Shown here: one piece after another, positions 40,946-49,633 of the stretch
How the letters are laid out: each line of letters opens with the position of its first letter
How positions within the stretch are numbered: the first letter of the stretch is position 1
Origin: Vibrio aestuarianus
GTDB taxonomy: Bacteria > Pseudomonadota > Gammaproteobacteria > Enterobacterales > Vibrionaceae
Reading direction: 5' to 3'
NCBI RefSeq assembly: GCF_012395185.1
Contig: NZ_JAAZTU010000008.1
Span: 1 to 64,000 of the forward strand
Length of the DNA: 64,000 nucleotides
The notes under the pieces: generated by a model
What the model saw: only the letters and a program-made list of their open reading frames with translations
What the model was told of the DNA's origin: nothing
The model's database searches: none
Position numbers and translations under genes: made by a program

Positions 40946-42214
40946 GTGGCAAAAACTATTCAAGCAATTCGAGGCATGAACGACTGCCTCCCAACGCAAT
41001 CTCCACTGTGGCAAAAAGTGGAAGGTACAGTAAAAAATGTGATCAGTGCGTACGGTTACAATGAAGTCCGTATGCCAATCGTTGAGATGACACATCTATT
41101 TAGCCGTGCTATTGGTGAAGTCACCGATGTGGTTGAGAAAGAGATGTACACGTTCGAAGACCGCAATGGCGACAGTTTATCGTTGCGTCCTGAAGGTACC
41201 GCTGGCTGTGTGCGTTCTGGTATCGAAAATGGCTTACTGTACAACCAAGAACAACGTCTATGGTACATGGGACCAATGTTCCGTCATGAACGTCCTCAAA
41301 AAGGACGTTACCGTCAATTCCATCAATGTGGTGTGGAAGTGTTTGGGTTAAATGGCCCAGATGTTGACGCTGAATTGATTATGATGACAGCGCGTCTATG
41401 GCGTGAGCTAGGCATCGATAAACACGTGCGTTTGGAACTGAACTCTATTGGATCTTTACAGGCTCGTGCTAATTATCGCACGGCGTTGATTGCGTATTTA
41501 GAGCAACATCAAGAAGTATTGGATGAAGAAGCTAAACGCCGCATGTATACCAATCCGTTGCGTGTTCTTGATACCAAAAACCCAGACATTCAAGCTATTT
41601 TAGGTGATGCACCAAAGTTATCTGAATATCTAGATGCGGAATCGGCACAACATTTTGCAGGTTTGTGTGAACTTCTTGATGCCGCAGGCATCGAATACCA
41701 AGTTAATGAACGTTTGGTTCGTGGTTTAGACTACTACAACCGCACCGTATTTGAGTGGATCACCGAAAGTTTAGGTGCTCAAGGTACGGTTTGTGGTGGT
41801 GGTCGTTACGATGGCCTTGTGGAACAACTGGGTGGCAAAGAGACACCAGCCGTTGGATTTGCAATGGGCTTAGAACGTTTAGTACTGATGATGGAAACAC
41901 TAGAGCTGACAGAAGTTCGTCGTAGCGTTGACGTTTACATGGTGAGTGCTGGTGATGGCACGATGATGGCGGGAATGAAGCTTGCGGAGCAATTACGTGG
42001 TCAAATTCCGGGGCTACGTGTCATGACCCACTTCGGTGGTGGTAATTTCAAAAAACAATTTAAGCGTGCTGACAAAGTCGGTGCGGCTGTTGCGCTTGTT
42101 CTCGGCGAGAACGAAGTGGCAGAAAACACGGTAGTTCTGAAAGATCTAACCGGTGGCGAACAAATTACGATTTCTCAAACTGAAGTCGCGAGCAAACTAG
42201 AACACCTTGTATAA
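40946..42214 (+). CDS. hisS: Histidyl-tRNA synthetase
   Basis: This encodes 422 residues, a class II synthetase that charges tRNA-His. Motif 2 is in [17 protein letters not shown]. The histidine-binding motifs are [14 protein letters not shown] and [15 protein letters not shown], and motif 3 is in [12 protein letters not shown]. The start is GTG at 40946. The C-terminal anticodon-binding domain ends VASKLEHLV. Part of the ispG-hisS-yfgM-bamB cluster. Confidence 0.98.
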   Translation: MAKTIQAIRGMNDCLPTQSPLWQKVEGTVKNVISAYGYNEVRMPIVEMTHLFSRAIGEVTDVVEKEMYTFEDRNGDSLSLRPEGTAGCVRSGIENGLLYNQEQRLWYMGPMFRHERPQKGRYRQFHQCGVEVFGLNGPDVDAELIMMTARLWRELGIDKHVRLELNSIGSLQARANYRTALIAYLEQHQEVLDEEAKRRMYTNPLRVLDTKNPDIQAILGDAPKLSEYLDAESAQHFAGLCELLDAAGIEYQVNERLVRGLDYYNRTVFEWITESLGAQGTVCGGGRYDGLVEQLGGKETPAVGFAMGLERLVLMMETLELTEVRRSVDVYMVSAGDGTMMAGMKLAEQLRGQIPGLRVMTHFGGGNFKKQFKRADKVGAAVALVLGENEVAENTVVLKDLTGGEQITISQTEVASKLEHLV

Positions 42215-42252
42215 GCAAGCGTATTTGAGACATCTTTTAAAGAGGACAGGAA

Positions 42253-42867
42253 GTGGAACTCTACGATACTGAAGAACAACAAGTTGAAGCGATAAAAGAT
42301 TGGTGGAAAGAGAACGGTAAAGCGGTGATCTTTGGGGCTGTTATTGGTTTAGGTGGCCTATTCGGTTGGCGTTATTACCAAGACAGCGTAACCGCTGCGC
42401 AAGAAGCTGCTTCAGAAAGTTACACCAAAATGGTTACGGCATTGAGCGCCAGTGGCGTTGATGCTGAAAGCAATGTTCAAAGTTTTATTGATAACAATAA
42501 AGGCAAAGAATATTCAGTTTTAGCCGCTTTGCAATTGGCTAAAGTTCAGGTTGAAGCCGGTCAAATAGACGAAGCACTTGCACAGCTTGAGTGGGCAAAA
42601 GCAAATACTAAAGACGCTGCGATTCTTCCACTTGCAACTTACCGTGTTGCGCGTATTAAATCTGAGCAAGGCAACTATGATGCTGCTCTTGCTGAGTTAG
42701 CAACGATTAGCGATGAAAATTGGGCTGGACGTATTGCTGAGCTTCGAGGTGATATCTTATTGCGTAAAGGTGATATCGATGCGGCTTATGCAGCTTATAC
42801 CGAGGCGCAACAAGCTGATGACGCAAGTCAAACATTGCAAATGAAACTGGATGATTTAGCCAAATAA
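42253..42867 (+). CDS. yfgM: YfgM family translocon accessory protein
   Basis: This encodes 204 residues. A short cytoplasmic N-terminus (VELYDTEEQQVEAIKDWWKE) is followed by one membrane helix (about 25-45) and a periplasmic helical, TPR-like domain. YfgM is an ancillary subunit near SecYEG and works with the chaperone PpiD. The start is GTG with an AGAGGACAGG ribosome region. bamB follows after 9 bases, so outer-membrane assembly and export genes are co-expressed. Confidence 0.93.
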   Translation: MELYDTEEQQVEAIKDWWKENGKAVIFGAVIGLGGLFGWRYYQDSVTAAQEAASESYTKMVTALSASGVDAESNVQSFIDNNKGKEYSVLAALQLAKVQVEAGQIDEALAQLEWAKANTKDAAILPLATYRVARIKSEQGNYDAALAELATISDENWAGRIAELRGDILLRKGDIDAAYAAYTEAQQADDASQTLQMKLDDLAK

Positions 42868-42876
42868 GGGCACAAG

Positions 42877-44040
42877 TTGATGAAAAAGTTGTTCAACAAA
42901 GTGCTCGTTGCTGCTGTGGTGCTAGGGGCACTAGCAGGATGTGCTAGCGAAGAAGATACCGTGATCATGGCTCCTGTGCCTGTGGTATCGAGTGAATTTA
43001 CACCGACGACTCAATGGAGTGCTTCTATTGGTGATGGTGTTGGTCACTACTTCTCAAAGTTGTCTCCAGAATATGCATATGGCAAAGTTTTTGTTGCAAG
43101 TCGCGATGGTTTAGTTAAAGCGCTCGATCCTGAAAGCGGCAAAGAGCTTTGGAAAAACGACCTAGAACAAGATGGTAGCATGCGTTTGTCTGGTGGTATC
43201 ACTGCCGCTTATAGCCAAATTTACATTGGCAGTGAAAATGGTGTAGTGATTGCTCTTGATGAAGAAACGGGTGAGCTTGCCTGGCAAGTTGAAGTGGATG
43301 GTGAGGTACTCGCTGCGCCAGCCGCTGATAACAACATTGTTATTGTCAATACCAGCCGTGGCACTCTGATCGGTTTAGATCAAGAATCCGGTGAGCAGAA
43401 GTGGGCAATTAGCACTGAAGTACCTAATTTAACCCTGCGTGGAGATAGCAAACCGGTTACTGTTTCTGGTGGCGTATTTTGGGGCACGGCAAGTGGTCGA
43501 TTAGCTGCCGCCATTGTAGAGCGTGGTCAATTGATTTGGCATCAGCCTGTTGGTATGCCTAAGGGCGCGACCGAAATTGACCGGTTGGTTGATGTCGATG
43601 CGTCACCCATTGTGATCGGCGGTATGCTTTACACTGTAGGTTTCAATGGCCAGTTAATTGCGATCGATCTTCGTTCAGGCAAGCCAGCTTGGAAGCGTAA
43701 CTACTCTTCATCGACTGATATGGTAAGTGATGGTGGACGTCTATTCGTAGTGACTGATAAAGATCACCTTGCTGCTGTTGATGCCCGTAGTGGAACCGAG
43801 TTATGGAGCAATGACAAGCTAGAAAACCGCTTGTTAACAGCACCGTCTATTATTAATGGCTACATTGTTGTGGGCGATAATGAAGGTTACTTGCACTGGA
43901 TTGATCGTAGCAGTGGTGAATTTGTTGCTCAGCAATTAGTCGATAGCAGCGGATTTGCTGTTGGTCCTTTAGCGGTAACCGATGGCTACGTGATCATCAC
44001 CCGCAGTGGCAATGTAAAGAAACTGACGATTAAAAAATAA
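42877..44040 (+). CDS. bamB: Outer-membrane assembly lipoprotein BamB
   Basis: This encodes 387 residues with a lipoprotein signal (lipobox LAGC, about residues 19-22). A beta-propeller of PQQ-like repeats follows, seen as recurring AxDxxSGxxxW units (ALDPESGKELWK, ALDEETGELAWQ, AVDARSGTELWS). BamB is the accessory lipoprotein of the BAM complex that inserts outer-membrane barrels. It ends the hisS-yfgM-bamB run with a terminator before der. Confidence 0.96.
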   Translation: MMKKLFNKVLVAAVVLGALAGCASEEDTVIMAPVPVVSSEFTPTTQWSASIGDGVGHYFSKLSPEYAYGKVFVASRDGLVKALDPESGKELWKNDLEQDGSMRLSGGITAAYSQIYIGSENGVVIALDEETGELAWQVEVDGEVLAAPAADNNIVIVNTSRGTLIGLDQESGEQKWAISTEVPNLTLRGDSKPVTVSGGVFWGTASGRLAAAIVERGQLIWHQPVGMPKGATEIDRLVDVDASPIVIGGMLYTVGFNGQLIAIDLRSGKPAWKRNYSSSTDMVSDGGRLFVVTDKDHLAAVDARSGTELWSNDKLENRLLTAPSIINGYIVVGDNEGYLHWIDRSSGEFVAQQLVDSSGFAVGPLAVTDGYVIITRSGNVKKLTIKK

Positions 44041-44060
44041 ATCGTGATATAATTCACATT

Positions 44061-44094
44061 CGGCTCCTGGCTGGTAACAGTTAGGGGCCGTTTT
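44061..44094 (+). terminator. bamB terminator
   Basis: CGGCTCCT and AGGGGCCG (one G-U) form a stem followed by TTTTG, 20 bases after the bamB stop. Confidence 0.75.
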
Positions 44095-44117
44095 GTTGAG
44101 ATAAATGAAATAAAGTG

Positions 44118-44174
44118 ATGTGGTTATAGGTAAAAATTTCGCGCTTGCTAGCAAGTGTTTACCTATAACTACAT
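44118..44174. promoter_or_regulatory. Nested inverted repeat in the der leader
   Basis: A 17-nt left arm at 44118-44134 (ATGTGGTTATAGGTAAA) pairs with 44158-44174 (TTTACCTATAACTACAT) with one G-U and no mismatch. The 23-nt loop contains a perfect 12-bp palindrome, CTTGCTAGCAAG (44144-44155). The structure ends 26 bases before the der ATG and lies after the bamB terminator. It could be a leader RNA fold, a double operator or a miniature element remnant. Confidence 0.6.
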
Positions 44175-44200
44175 AAGTGAATATATTTGTAGAGGTTGTT

Positions 44201-45685
44201 ATGGTTCCTGTTGTTGCTCTTGTTGGGCGTCCGAATGTCGGTAAATCTACGCTGTTTAACCGATTAACTCGCACTCGTGATGCGTTAGTAGCGGATTTCC
44301 CTGGTTTAACGCGTGACCGTAAATATGGCCAAGCGAAATTAGGTGAACACGAATTTATCGTTATTGATACCGGTGGTATTGATGGCAGTGAAGAAGGTGT
44401 TGAGACCAAAATGGCACAGCAATCATTAGCTGCCATTGACGAAGCCGATGTCGTGCTATTTATGGTTGATGGCCGCGCAGGTCTGACAGCGTCTGATGAA
44501 GTTATTGCACAACATCTGCGTAAAATTGAGAAACGTGCCATCCTTGTCGTGAACAAAGTAGATGGTATTGATGCTGATGCTGCATGTGCTGAATTCTGGA
44601 AATTGGGCGTTGATCAGATGTATCAGATCGCCGCTGCACATGGTCGTGGTGTTGGTATTTTGATTGATCGTGCGTTGAATCCTTTCGCAGAAGAGATGAT
44701 TGAACTGGCGAAAGGTGATATCGAAGATCTCACTGACTTTGAAGATGTTGAAGAAAAGCTTGATTACACGGAAGAAGAAGCGGAAGAAGAGTTTAAGCGT
44801 CTTCAAGATCAACCGATTAAACTTGCAATCATTGGTCGTCCTAATGTCGGTAAATCAACATTGATTAACCGTATTCTTGGTGAAGAGCGTGTCGTGGTTT
44901 ACGATATGCCAGGAACCACTCGCGATTCAATCTACATCCCAATGATGCGTGATGAGCGTGAATATGTATTGATTGATACCGCAGGTGTTCGTCGCCGTAC
45001 TCGCATTAATGAAACGGTAGAAAAATTCTCGGTAGTTAAAACACTGAAAGCTGTCGAAGATGCAAACGTTGTTCTATTGGTTATCGATGCACGTGAAAAT
45101 ATCTCAGACCAAGACTTAAGTTTACTTGGTTTTGCACTGAATGCGGGTCGTTCAATTGTTCTTGCTGTCAATAAGTGGGATGGCCTTGATAACGACGTAA
45201 AAGAGCGTGTAAAGAAAGAGTTGGATCGTCGTCTAGGTTTCGTCGATTTTGCTCGTATCCACTTTATTTCCGCGCTGCATGGCACTGGTGTGGGTCACTT
45301 ATTTGAATCAGTGCAAGAAGCGTACAAATCTGCGACAACTCGTGTTGGCACTTCTGTACTGACGCGGATATTGAAAATGGCAACGGATGATCACCAACCG
45401 CCAATGATACGTAGTCGCCGCGTAAAACTGAAATATGCGCATGCTGGCGGCTATAACCCGCCAATCGTTGTGGTACATGGTAACTTGGTTAACGAACTAC
45501 CAGATTCATACAAACGTTACTTAATGAACTATTACCGTAAATCGTTGGAAATTATGGGTACGCCAATTCGTATTCACTTCCAAAGCAGTGATAACCCATT
45601 TGAAGGTAAGACTAATAAATTAACCTTGTCTCAAGAGCGCAAGCGCAAACGCCTTATGACGATGATGAAAGGTCGTACTAAGTAA
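44201..45685 (+). CDS. der: Ribosome assembly GTPase Der (EngA)
   Basis: This encodes 494 residues with two tandem GTPase domains and a C-terminal KH-like domain. The P-loop GRPNVGKST appears twice (near residues 8 and 214). The switch motifs [12 protein letters not shown] and [11 protein letters not shown] and the NKXD motifs NKVDG and NKWDG are intact. An acidic linker separates the domains. Der acts in 50S subunit maturation. I chose ATG 44201 (MVPVVALVG), 5 bases after GAGG. A nested inverted repeat precedes it and a strong terminator follows. Confidence 0.97.
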   Translation: MVPVVALVGRPNVGKSTLFNRLTRTRDALVADFPGLTRDRKYGQAKLGEHEFIVIDTGGIDGSEEGVETKMAQQSLAAIDEADVVLFMVDGRAGLTASDEVIAQHLRKIEKRAILVVNKVDGIDADAACAEFWKLGVDQMYQIAAAHGRGVGILIDRALNPFAEEMIELAKGDIEDLTDFEDVEEKLDYTEEEAEEEFKRLQDQPIKLAIIGRPNVGKSTLINRILGEERVVVYDMPGTTRDSIYIPMMRDEREYVLIDTAGVRRRTRINETVEKFSVVKTLKAVEDANVVLLVIDARENISDQDLSLLGFALNAGRSIVLAVNKWDGLDNDVKERVKKELDRRLGFVDFARIHFISALHGTGVGHLFESVQEAYKSATTRVGTSVLTRILKMATDDHQPPMIRSRRVKLKYAHAGGYNPPIVVVHGNLVNELPDSYKRYLMNYYRKSLEIMGTPIRIHFQSSDNPFEGKTNKLTLSQERKRKRLMTMMKGRTK

Positions 45686-45703
45686 CCCTTTATTAGATAA
45701 AAA

Positions 45704-45734
45704 AATACCCAAGCCAAGGCTTGGGTATTTTTTT
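45704..45734 (+). terminator. der terminator
   Basis: ATACCCAAGCC and GGCTTGGGTAT form a perfect 11-bp stem with A and T runs on either side. Confidence 0.92.
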
Positions 45735-46143
45735 ATCTGTAGTAGAACGGATACACTTCACTTAAATGAAAAGCGTCCAGAGAATAGTATTGAGAGTAAT
45801 TTTTAAGCAGTGCTTACTGAGTAGTGTAGAGTGAAAGATCATTTTCATTAGTTCTTTACATGGTGAGTATAAAAACAAATAACGATATTTTATATCGCTA
45901 AAAATCCAAATGCAGGATATGTAACTTATGCTTTCGGTGTGTGGTTATATAAATGTTCTTTTGAGGGGAGATCGCTGATCAGAGTAGATAAAGCAAATGA
46001 TCAGGCTGAGATCTTTTAGTGATCATAGTGCCATTCGAAAGAGGATATACACATTGATTAAAGTATTGTGATGAGGATCAATGTCGACAATGACGTTATC
46101 TTGGAGCATAGTTTGCGAATACATTATTTAAGTGGATTTTGAT
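45735..46143. other. Intergenic region with phased GATC sites
   Basis: About 400 bases have no ORF. GATC begins at 45837, 45970, 45977, 45999, 46010, 46021 and 46076. The starts at 45977, 45999, 46010 and 46021 are 22, 11 and 11 bp apart, about whole helical turns. Several sit in TGATCA or AGATCT palindromes. The yfgJ promoter should lie in the last ~100 bases. Confidence 0.6.
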
Positions 46144-46368
46144 ATGAATGAGAACCTGTGCCCTTGCTGCGCAAAGCCCTTAGAATGGGATGGTCGTTAT
46201 CACTGTAGTGAGTGTGAAAAACATTTCAATAAAGTAGGTTTTTGCCCTAGCTGTGAATCAGAGTTAGAAAAGCTACAAGCGTGTGGGGCGGCTAATTATT
46301 TCTGTAATCAGTGCAATGAACTCAAATCGAAATCGAAAATTCGATTTGAGTTCAAGCCACAAGATTAG
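46144..46368 (+). CDS. yfgJ: YfgJ family double zinc-ribbon protein
   Basis: This encodes 74 residues with two CXXC zinc-ribbon pairs: CPCC with CSEC, then CPSC with CNQC. It matches the small zinc-ribbon family typified by E. coli YfgJ, which also lies between der and xseA. The function is unknown. I chose ATG 46144, 7 bases after AAGTGGA, over an in-frame GTG at 46132. The last codons contain a 14-bp perfect hairpin. It is convergent with xseA. Confidence 0.85.
   Translation: MNENLCPCCAKPLEWDGRYHCSECEKHFNKVGFCPSCESELEKLQACGAANYFCNQCNELKSKSKIRFEFKPQD
46318..46353. repeat. 14-bp perfect hairpin inside the 3' end of yfgJ
   Basis: GAACTCAAATCGAA (46318-46331) and TTCGATTTGAGTTC (46340-46353) flank an 8-nt loop within the coding region. 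There is no T run on either strand. It may form the mRNA 3' structure of yfgJ or of the converging xseA transcript. Confidence 0.6.
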
Positions 46369-46390
46369 GCGGTTTGTACTGTTTCGGACA

Positions 46391-47722
46391 TCAGTTCACG
46401 GTAGAATAAATTTCGCCATCGGCAAGACGGGTGATCAGTTGATCGCCCGTTTTTACATCTGAAGGTTGACTGATAACCTTACCGTGCTGATCTTGAGTAA
46501 TAGAATAACCACGTTTTAAGGTGGCTAATGGGCTAACCGTATCTAATTTTTCAGCGGCTAGCGCAAGCTTATGGCGAGTGGTTAACAGCTTTCTATCCAT
46601 TACATCAAGCAGCTTTTGTTCAGTTTTCGCCAATCTATGTTGCTGTTGAGCAAGCTTTTGAACCGGTGAGTTCAGTTGCAATTGATGAAATTGCTCACTT
46701 ACATGTTGTCGCTTACGAGTGATAAAAGAGCTCATAGCACGTTGAAGGCGCATTTGTGTTTCATCAAGCTGTTGTGTTTGGCGTTGTAAGCGGTAATTAG
46801 GGTGCTGCTTTTGTAATGCGTAATTAAGAGCATTAACTTGTTGCTGTTGCTGGCTTATGTAGTGGCGTATTGCACTACGTAGCTTGTGCTGATAGTTAGT
46901 AAATGTTTGTTGCTTATGGCTATTATCACGGCTGACCAACTCTGCTGCCGCAGAAGGAGTTGGTGCTCGAACATCAGCAACGAAATCGGCAATTGTAATA
47001 TCAATTTCATGGCCTACAGCACTAATAATCGGGATCTCACTAGCAGCGATAGTGCGTGCTACGATCTCATGGTTAAAACACCATAAGTCTTCCAATGAAC
47101 CGCCGCCTCTTCCCACAATCAATACATCACATTCTGCTCTCGCATTAGCTCTGCCGATGGCTTGTGCAATCTGTATCGCGGCTTGTTCACCTTGCACCAT
47201 GGTGGGGTAGACAATCACCGGTAAGCTGGGATCGCGACGCTTGAGTACATCAAGAATATCGAATAAAGCCGCCCCAGTTTTAGATGTGATGACGCCTACG
47301 CATTTTGGATTTTCCGGTAATGGACGTTTATTGGATTGAGCAAATAGACCTTCGGCGGCCAATTGCATTTTCAGTTTTTCAAATTCTTGCTGAAGCCGAC
47401 CGTCTCCTTCTGGCTGCATACTTTCGATGATGATCTGGTAGTCACCTCTAGGTTCATACAGGGAAAGGCGTGCTTTAACTAAAACTTGCTGACCATTTTT
47501 AGGCTTGAAAGAGACAAAGCGATTGCTGCCCTTAAACATGGCACATTTAACTTGGGCACGGGAGTCTTTGAGTGATAAATACCAGTGGCCAGAAACTGGA
47601 GATGAGAAGTTAGATATTTCACCAACCAGCCACACAATTCCCATTTCATTTTCAAGAAGTAGTCTAACTTCAGCATTTAGCCGAGAGACAGTGTAGATAT
47701 TTTCGTTGGCCAGAGAAGACAA
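46391..47722 (-). CDS. xseA: Exodeoxyribonuclease VII large subunit
   Basis: This encodes 443 residues, the large subunit of the single-strand-specific exonuclease VII. An OB-fold domain (about 5-105) has [15 protein letters not shown] and [10 protein letters not shown]. The catalytic core has [26 protein letters not shown] and [13 protein letters not shown]. Long coiled-coil helices rich in Gln follow. I chose a TTG start at 47722, 6 bases after GGGGA, giving [14 protein letters not shown]. The ATG at 47776 would add an 18-residue hydrophobic stretch not seen in the family. It is divergent from guaB. Confidence 0.94.
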   Translation of the reverse strand: MSSLANENIYTVSRLNAEVRLLLENEMGIVWLVGEISNFSSPVSGHWYLSLKDSRAQVKCAMFKGSNRFVSFKPKNGQQVLVKARLSLYEPRGDYQIIIESMQPEGDGRLQQEFEKLKMQLAAEGLFAQSNKRPLPENPKCVGVITSKTGAALFDILDVLKRRDPSLPVIVYPTMVQGEQAAIQIAQAIGRANARAECDVLIVGRGGGSLEDLWCFNHEIVARTIAASEIPIISAVGHEIDITIADFVADVRAPTPSAAAELVSRDNSHKQQTFTNYQHKLRSAIRHYISQQQQQVNALNYALQKQHPNYRLQRQTQQLDETQMRLQRAMSSFITRKRQHVSEQFHQLQLNSPVQKLAQQQHRLAKTEQKLLDVMDRKLLTTRHKLALAAEKLDTVSPLATLKRGYSITQDQHGKVISQPSDVKTGDQLITRLADGEIYSTVN

Positions 47723-47810
47723 GGCTAATCCCCTAGACGAAGGTATGGAAATTAGCGGAAAGATAATACATATCAAGACGTGAAATGCAAATAAAAAATA
47801 AAAAAATGAG

Positions 47811-47839
47811 TGGTCAAGCGATTGCCTCGGGCGTATAAT
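47811..47839 (+). promoter_or_regulatory. guaB promoter with PurR-like box
   Basis: The -10 is a perfect TATAAT (47834-47839). A weak -35, TGGTCA (47811-47816), lies 17 bp upstream. GGTCAAGCGATTGCCT (47812-47827) matches 9 of 11 fixed positions of the PurR pattern ANGCAANCGNTTNCNT and overlaps the -35 and spacer. The bases after the -10 are GC-rich (CCGTCCGC), as in promoters under stringent control. Confidence 0.55.
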
Positions 47840-47951
47840 CCGTCCGCAATATCAAATCCAAATCACTTTTCCTTTTTAATGATTAATTAGGTTGAATGAA
47901 ACAACTTGGATTGACCTTTTATTCACTCCTCTTAATTGTGAGATATTGCAA

Positions 47952-49415
47952 ATGCTAAGAATTGCCAAAGAAGCGCTGACATTCGACGACGTACTTCTCG
48001 TGCCAGCACACTCCACCGTTCTCCCAAACACAGCCGATCTTCGTACTCAGCTGACCAAAAATATTGCACTGAACATCCCAATGATTTCTGCATCAATGGA
48101 TACAGTGACAGAAGCTCGCCTAGCGATCGCTCTTGCACAAGAGGGTGGTATTGGTTTTATCCATAAAAACATGTCTATCGAACAACAAGCAGAGCAAGTT
48201 CGTCTTGTTAAGATCTTCGAAGCGGGTGTGGTGACAGCTCCTGTAACAGTTCGCCCAGATGCTACGATTCAAGATGTCATGGATTTAACTGAGAAACACG
48301 GTTTTGCTGGTTTCCCTGTAGTGAGTGATAACAATGAACTGGTTGGTATCATTACTGGCCGTGACGTTCGTTTCGTTACTGATTTAACGAAAAAAGTTGA
48401 AGCTGTGATGACGCCAAAAGAGCGCTTAGCGACGGTAAAAGAAGGGGCGTCACGCCAAGAAGTACAAGAACGTATGCATAAAGCGCGTGTTGAAAAAGTA
48501 CTGGTGGTGAATGATCAATTCAAATTAACCGGTATGATCACAGCAAAAGATTTCCACAAAGCTGAACGTAAACCTCATGCATGTAAAGACGAGCAAGGCC
48601 GCCTGCGTGTTGGTGCCGCTGTTGGTGCTGGTGCGGGTAATGAAGAGCGCGTAAAAGCATTGGTTGAAGCGGGCGTGGATGTACTTCTTATTGATTCATC
48701 TCATGGTCATTCTGAAGGTGTATTGAACCGTATTCGTGAAACTCGCGCAGCTTATCCTGAACTTGATATTATCGGTGGTAACGTGGCAACAGGTGCAGGT
48801 GCTAAAGCGCTTATTGAAGCGGGTGTCAGCGCGGTAAAAGTCGGTATTGGTCCTGGTTCTATTTGTACCACTCGTATCGTTACTGGCGTTGGTGTTCCTC
48901 AAATTACCGCTATTTCAGATGCAGCCGAAGTTGCAAATGCGTATGGTATTCCTGTCATTGCTGATGGCGGCATCCGTTTCTCTGGCGATATCTGTAAAGC
49001 GATTGCTGCTGGTGCATCTTGTGTCATGGTTGGCTCAATGTTTGCGGGTACTGAAGAAGCGCCGGGCGAAGTGATTCTATACAACGGTCGTTCATACAAA
49101 GCATACCGTGGAATGGGTTCTCTTGGTGCGATGTCTCAAGGTTCATCAGATCGTTATTTCCAATCAGATAATGCAGCAGACAAGCTAGTACCTGAAGGTA
49201 TTGAAGGTCGCATCGCTTACAAAGGTCGCTTAAAAGAAATCGTTCATCAGCAAATGGGTGGTTTACGTTCAAGCATGGGGCTAACTGGCTCTGCGACAAT
49301 CGAAGAAATGCGCACTAAAGCTGAATTTGTACGTATCTCTGGTGCGGGCATGGCTGAATCTCACGTACACGACGTTCAAATTACTAAGGAAGCACCAAAC
49401 TACCGCCGTGGTTAA
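47952..49415 (+). CDS. guaB: Inosine-5'-monophosphate dehydrogenase
   Basis: This encodes 487 residues. It oxidises IMP to XMP with NAD+, the committed step to GMP. The catalytic barrel begins [14 protein letters not shown] and carries the active-site Cys in [15 protein letters not shown]. The two CBS domains are inserted at about 90-205 ([15 protein letters not shown] and so on). I chose ATG 47952 ([13 protein letters not shown]); the in-frame ATG at 47892 would add 20 unrelated residues. guaA follows after 218 bases that hold a PurR box, a hairpin and a structured leader. Confidence 0.97.
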   Translation: MLRIAKEALTFDDVLLVPAHSTVLPNTADLRTQLTKNIALNIPMISASMDTVTEARLAIALAQEGGIGFIHKNMSIEQQAEQVRLVKIFEAGVVTAPVTVRPDATIQDVMDLTEKHGFAGFPVVSDNNELVGIITGRDVRFVTDLTKKVEAVMTPKERLATVKEGASRQEVQERMHKARVEKVLVVNDQFKLTGMITAKDFHKAERKPHACKDEQGRLRVGAAVGAGAGNEERVKALVEAGVDVLLIDSSHGHSEGVLNRIRETRAAYPELDIIGGNVATGAGAKALIEAGVSAVKVGIGPGSICTTRIVTGVGVPQITAISDAAEVANAYGIPVIADGGIRFSGDICKAIAAGASCVMVGSMFAGTEEAPGEVILYNGRSYKAYRGMGSLGAMSQGSSDRYFQSDNAADKLVPEGIEGRIAYKGRLKEIVHQQMGGLRSSMGLTGSATIEEMRTKAEFVRISGAGMAESHVHDVQITKEAPNYRRG

Positions 49416-49441
49416 TCTCTGATTAAAGAGTAATTAACTGG

Positions 49442-49457
49442 ACGTAAACGTTTGCTT
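49442..49457. promoter_or_regulatory. PurR-like box between guaB and guaA
   Basis: ACGTAAACGTTTGCTT matches 10 of 11 fixed positions of ANGCAANCGNTTNCNT. It lies 26 bases after the guaB stop and 177 bases before the guaA ATG, so guaA may have its own purine-controlled promoter here. Confidence 0.55.
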
Positions 49458-49477
49458 TTTCCTTGAAGCATTGATGA

Positions 49478-49502
49478 GAGGCGGGTACACTCGCCTCGTT
49501 TT
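49478..49502 (+). terminator. Terminator-like hairpin between guaB and guaA
   Basis: GAGGCG and CGCCTC form a stem with an 8-nt loop followed by GTTTTC. It could end guaB transcripts or act as an attenuator for guaA, because a PurR-like box lies just upstream. Confidence 0.55.
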
Positions 49503-49513
49503 CATAACCTATA

Positions 49514-49613
49514 ACCACAGCTCAGGGTAAGAAAATCAACAAGTGTTAGATTTTCACGCTGATTGTAGTATCGAAAGTCGGTGTGAATGACTTAGATTAT
49601 CCTTAGCTGAGGT
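49514..49613 (+). ncRNA. Candidate structured cis-regulatory leader of guaA
   Basis: A closing stem P1 pairs 49514-49530 with 49597-49613 (15 of 17 positions, including one G-U). P2 is GAAAATC-AAC (49531-49540) with GTT-A-GATTTTC (49545-49555), 10 bp with an AAGT tetraloop. P3 pairs 49556-49564 with 49576-49584 (9 bp, three G-U). P1, P2 and P3 abut, forming a compact three-way junction with a 12-nt strand between P3 and P1. The SD-like GAGGTGA (49609-49615) overlaps P1. The fold was found by eye; no covariation was tested. Confidence refers to a functional structured leader. Confidence 0.45.
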
Positions 49614-49633
49614 GAACGATAAGACTGCCCAAA

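Noticed and set aside
47723..47776. Longer XseA start
   Set aside because: It would add a hydrophobic stretch absent from the family; TTG 47722 has a GGGGA site at good spacing.
47892..47951. In-frame extension or leader peptide before guaB
   Set aside because: The 20 added residues do not match GuaB and there is no ribosome site at 47892; family members start [11 protein letters not shown].
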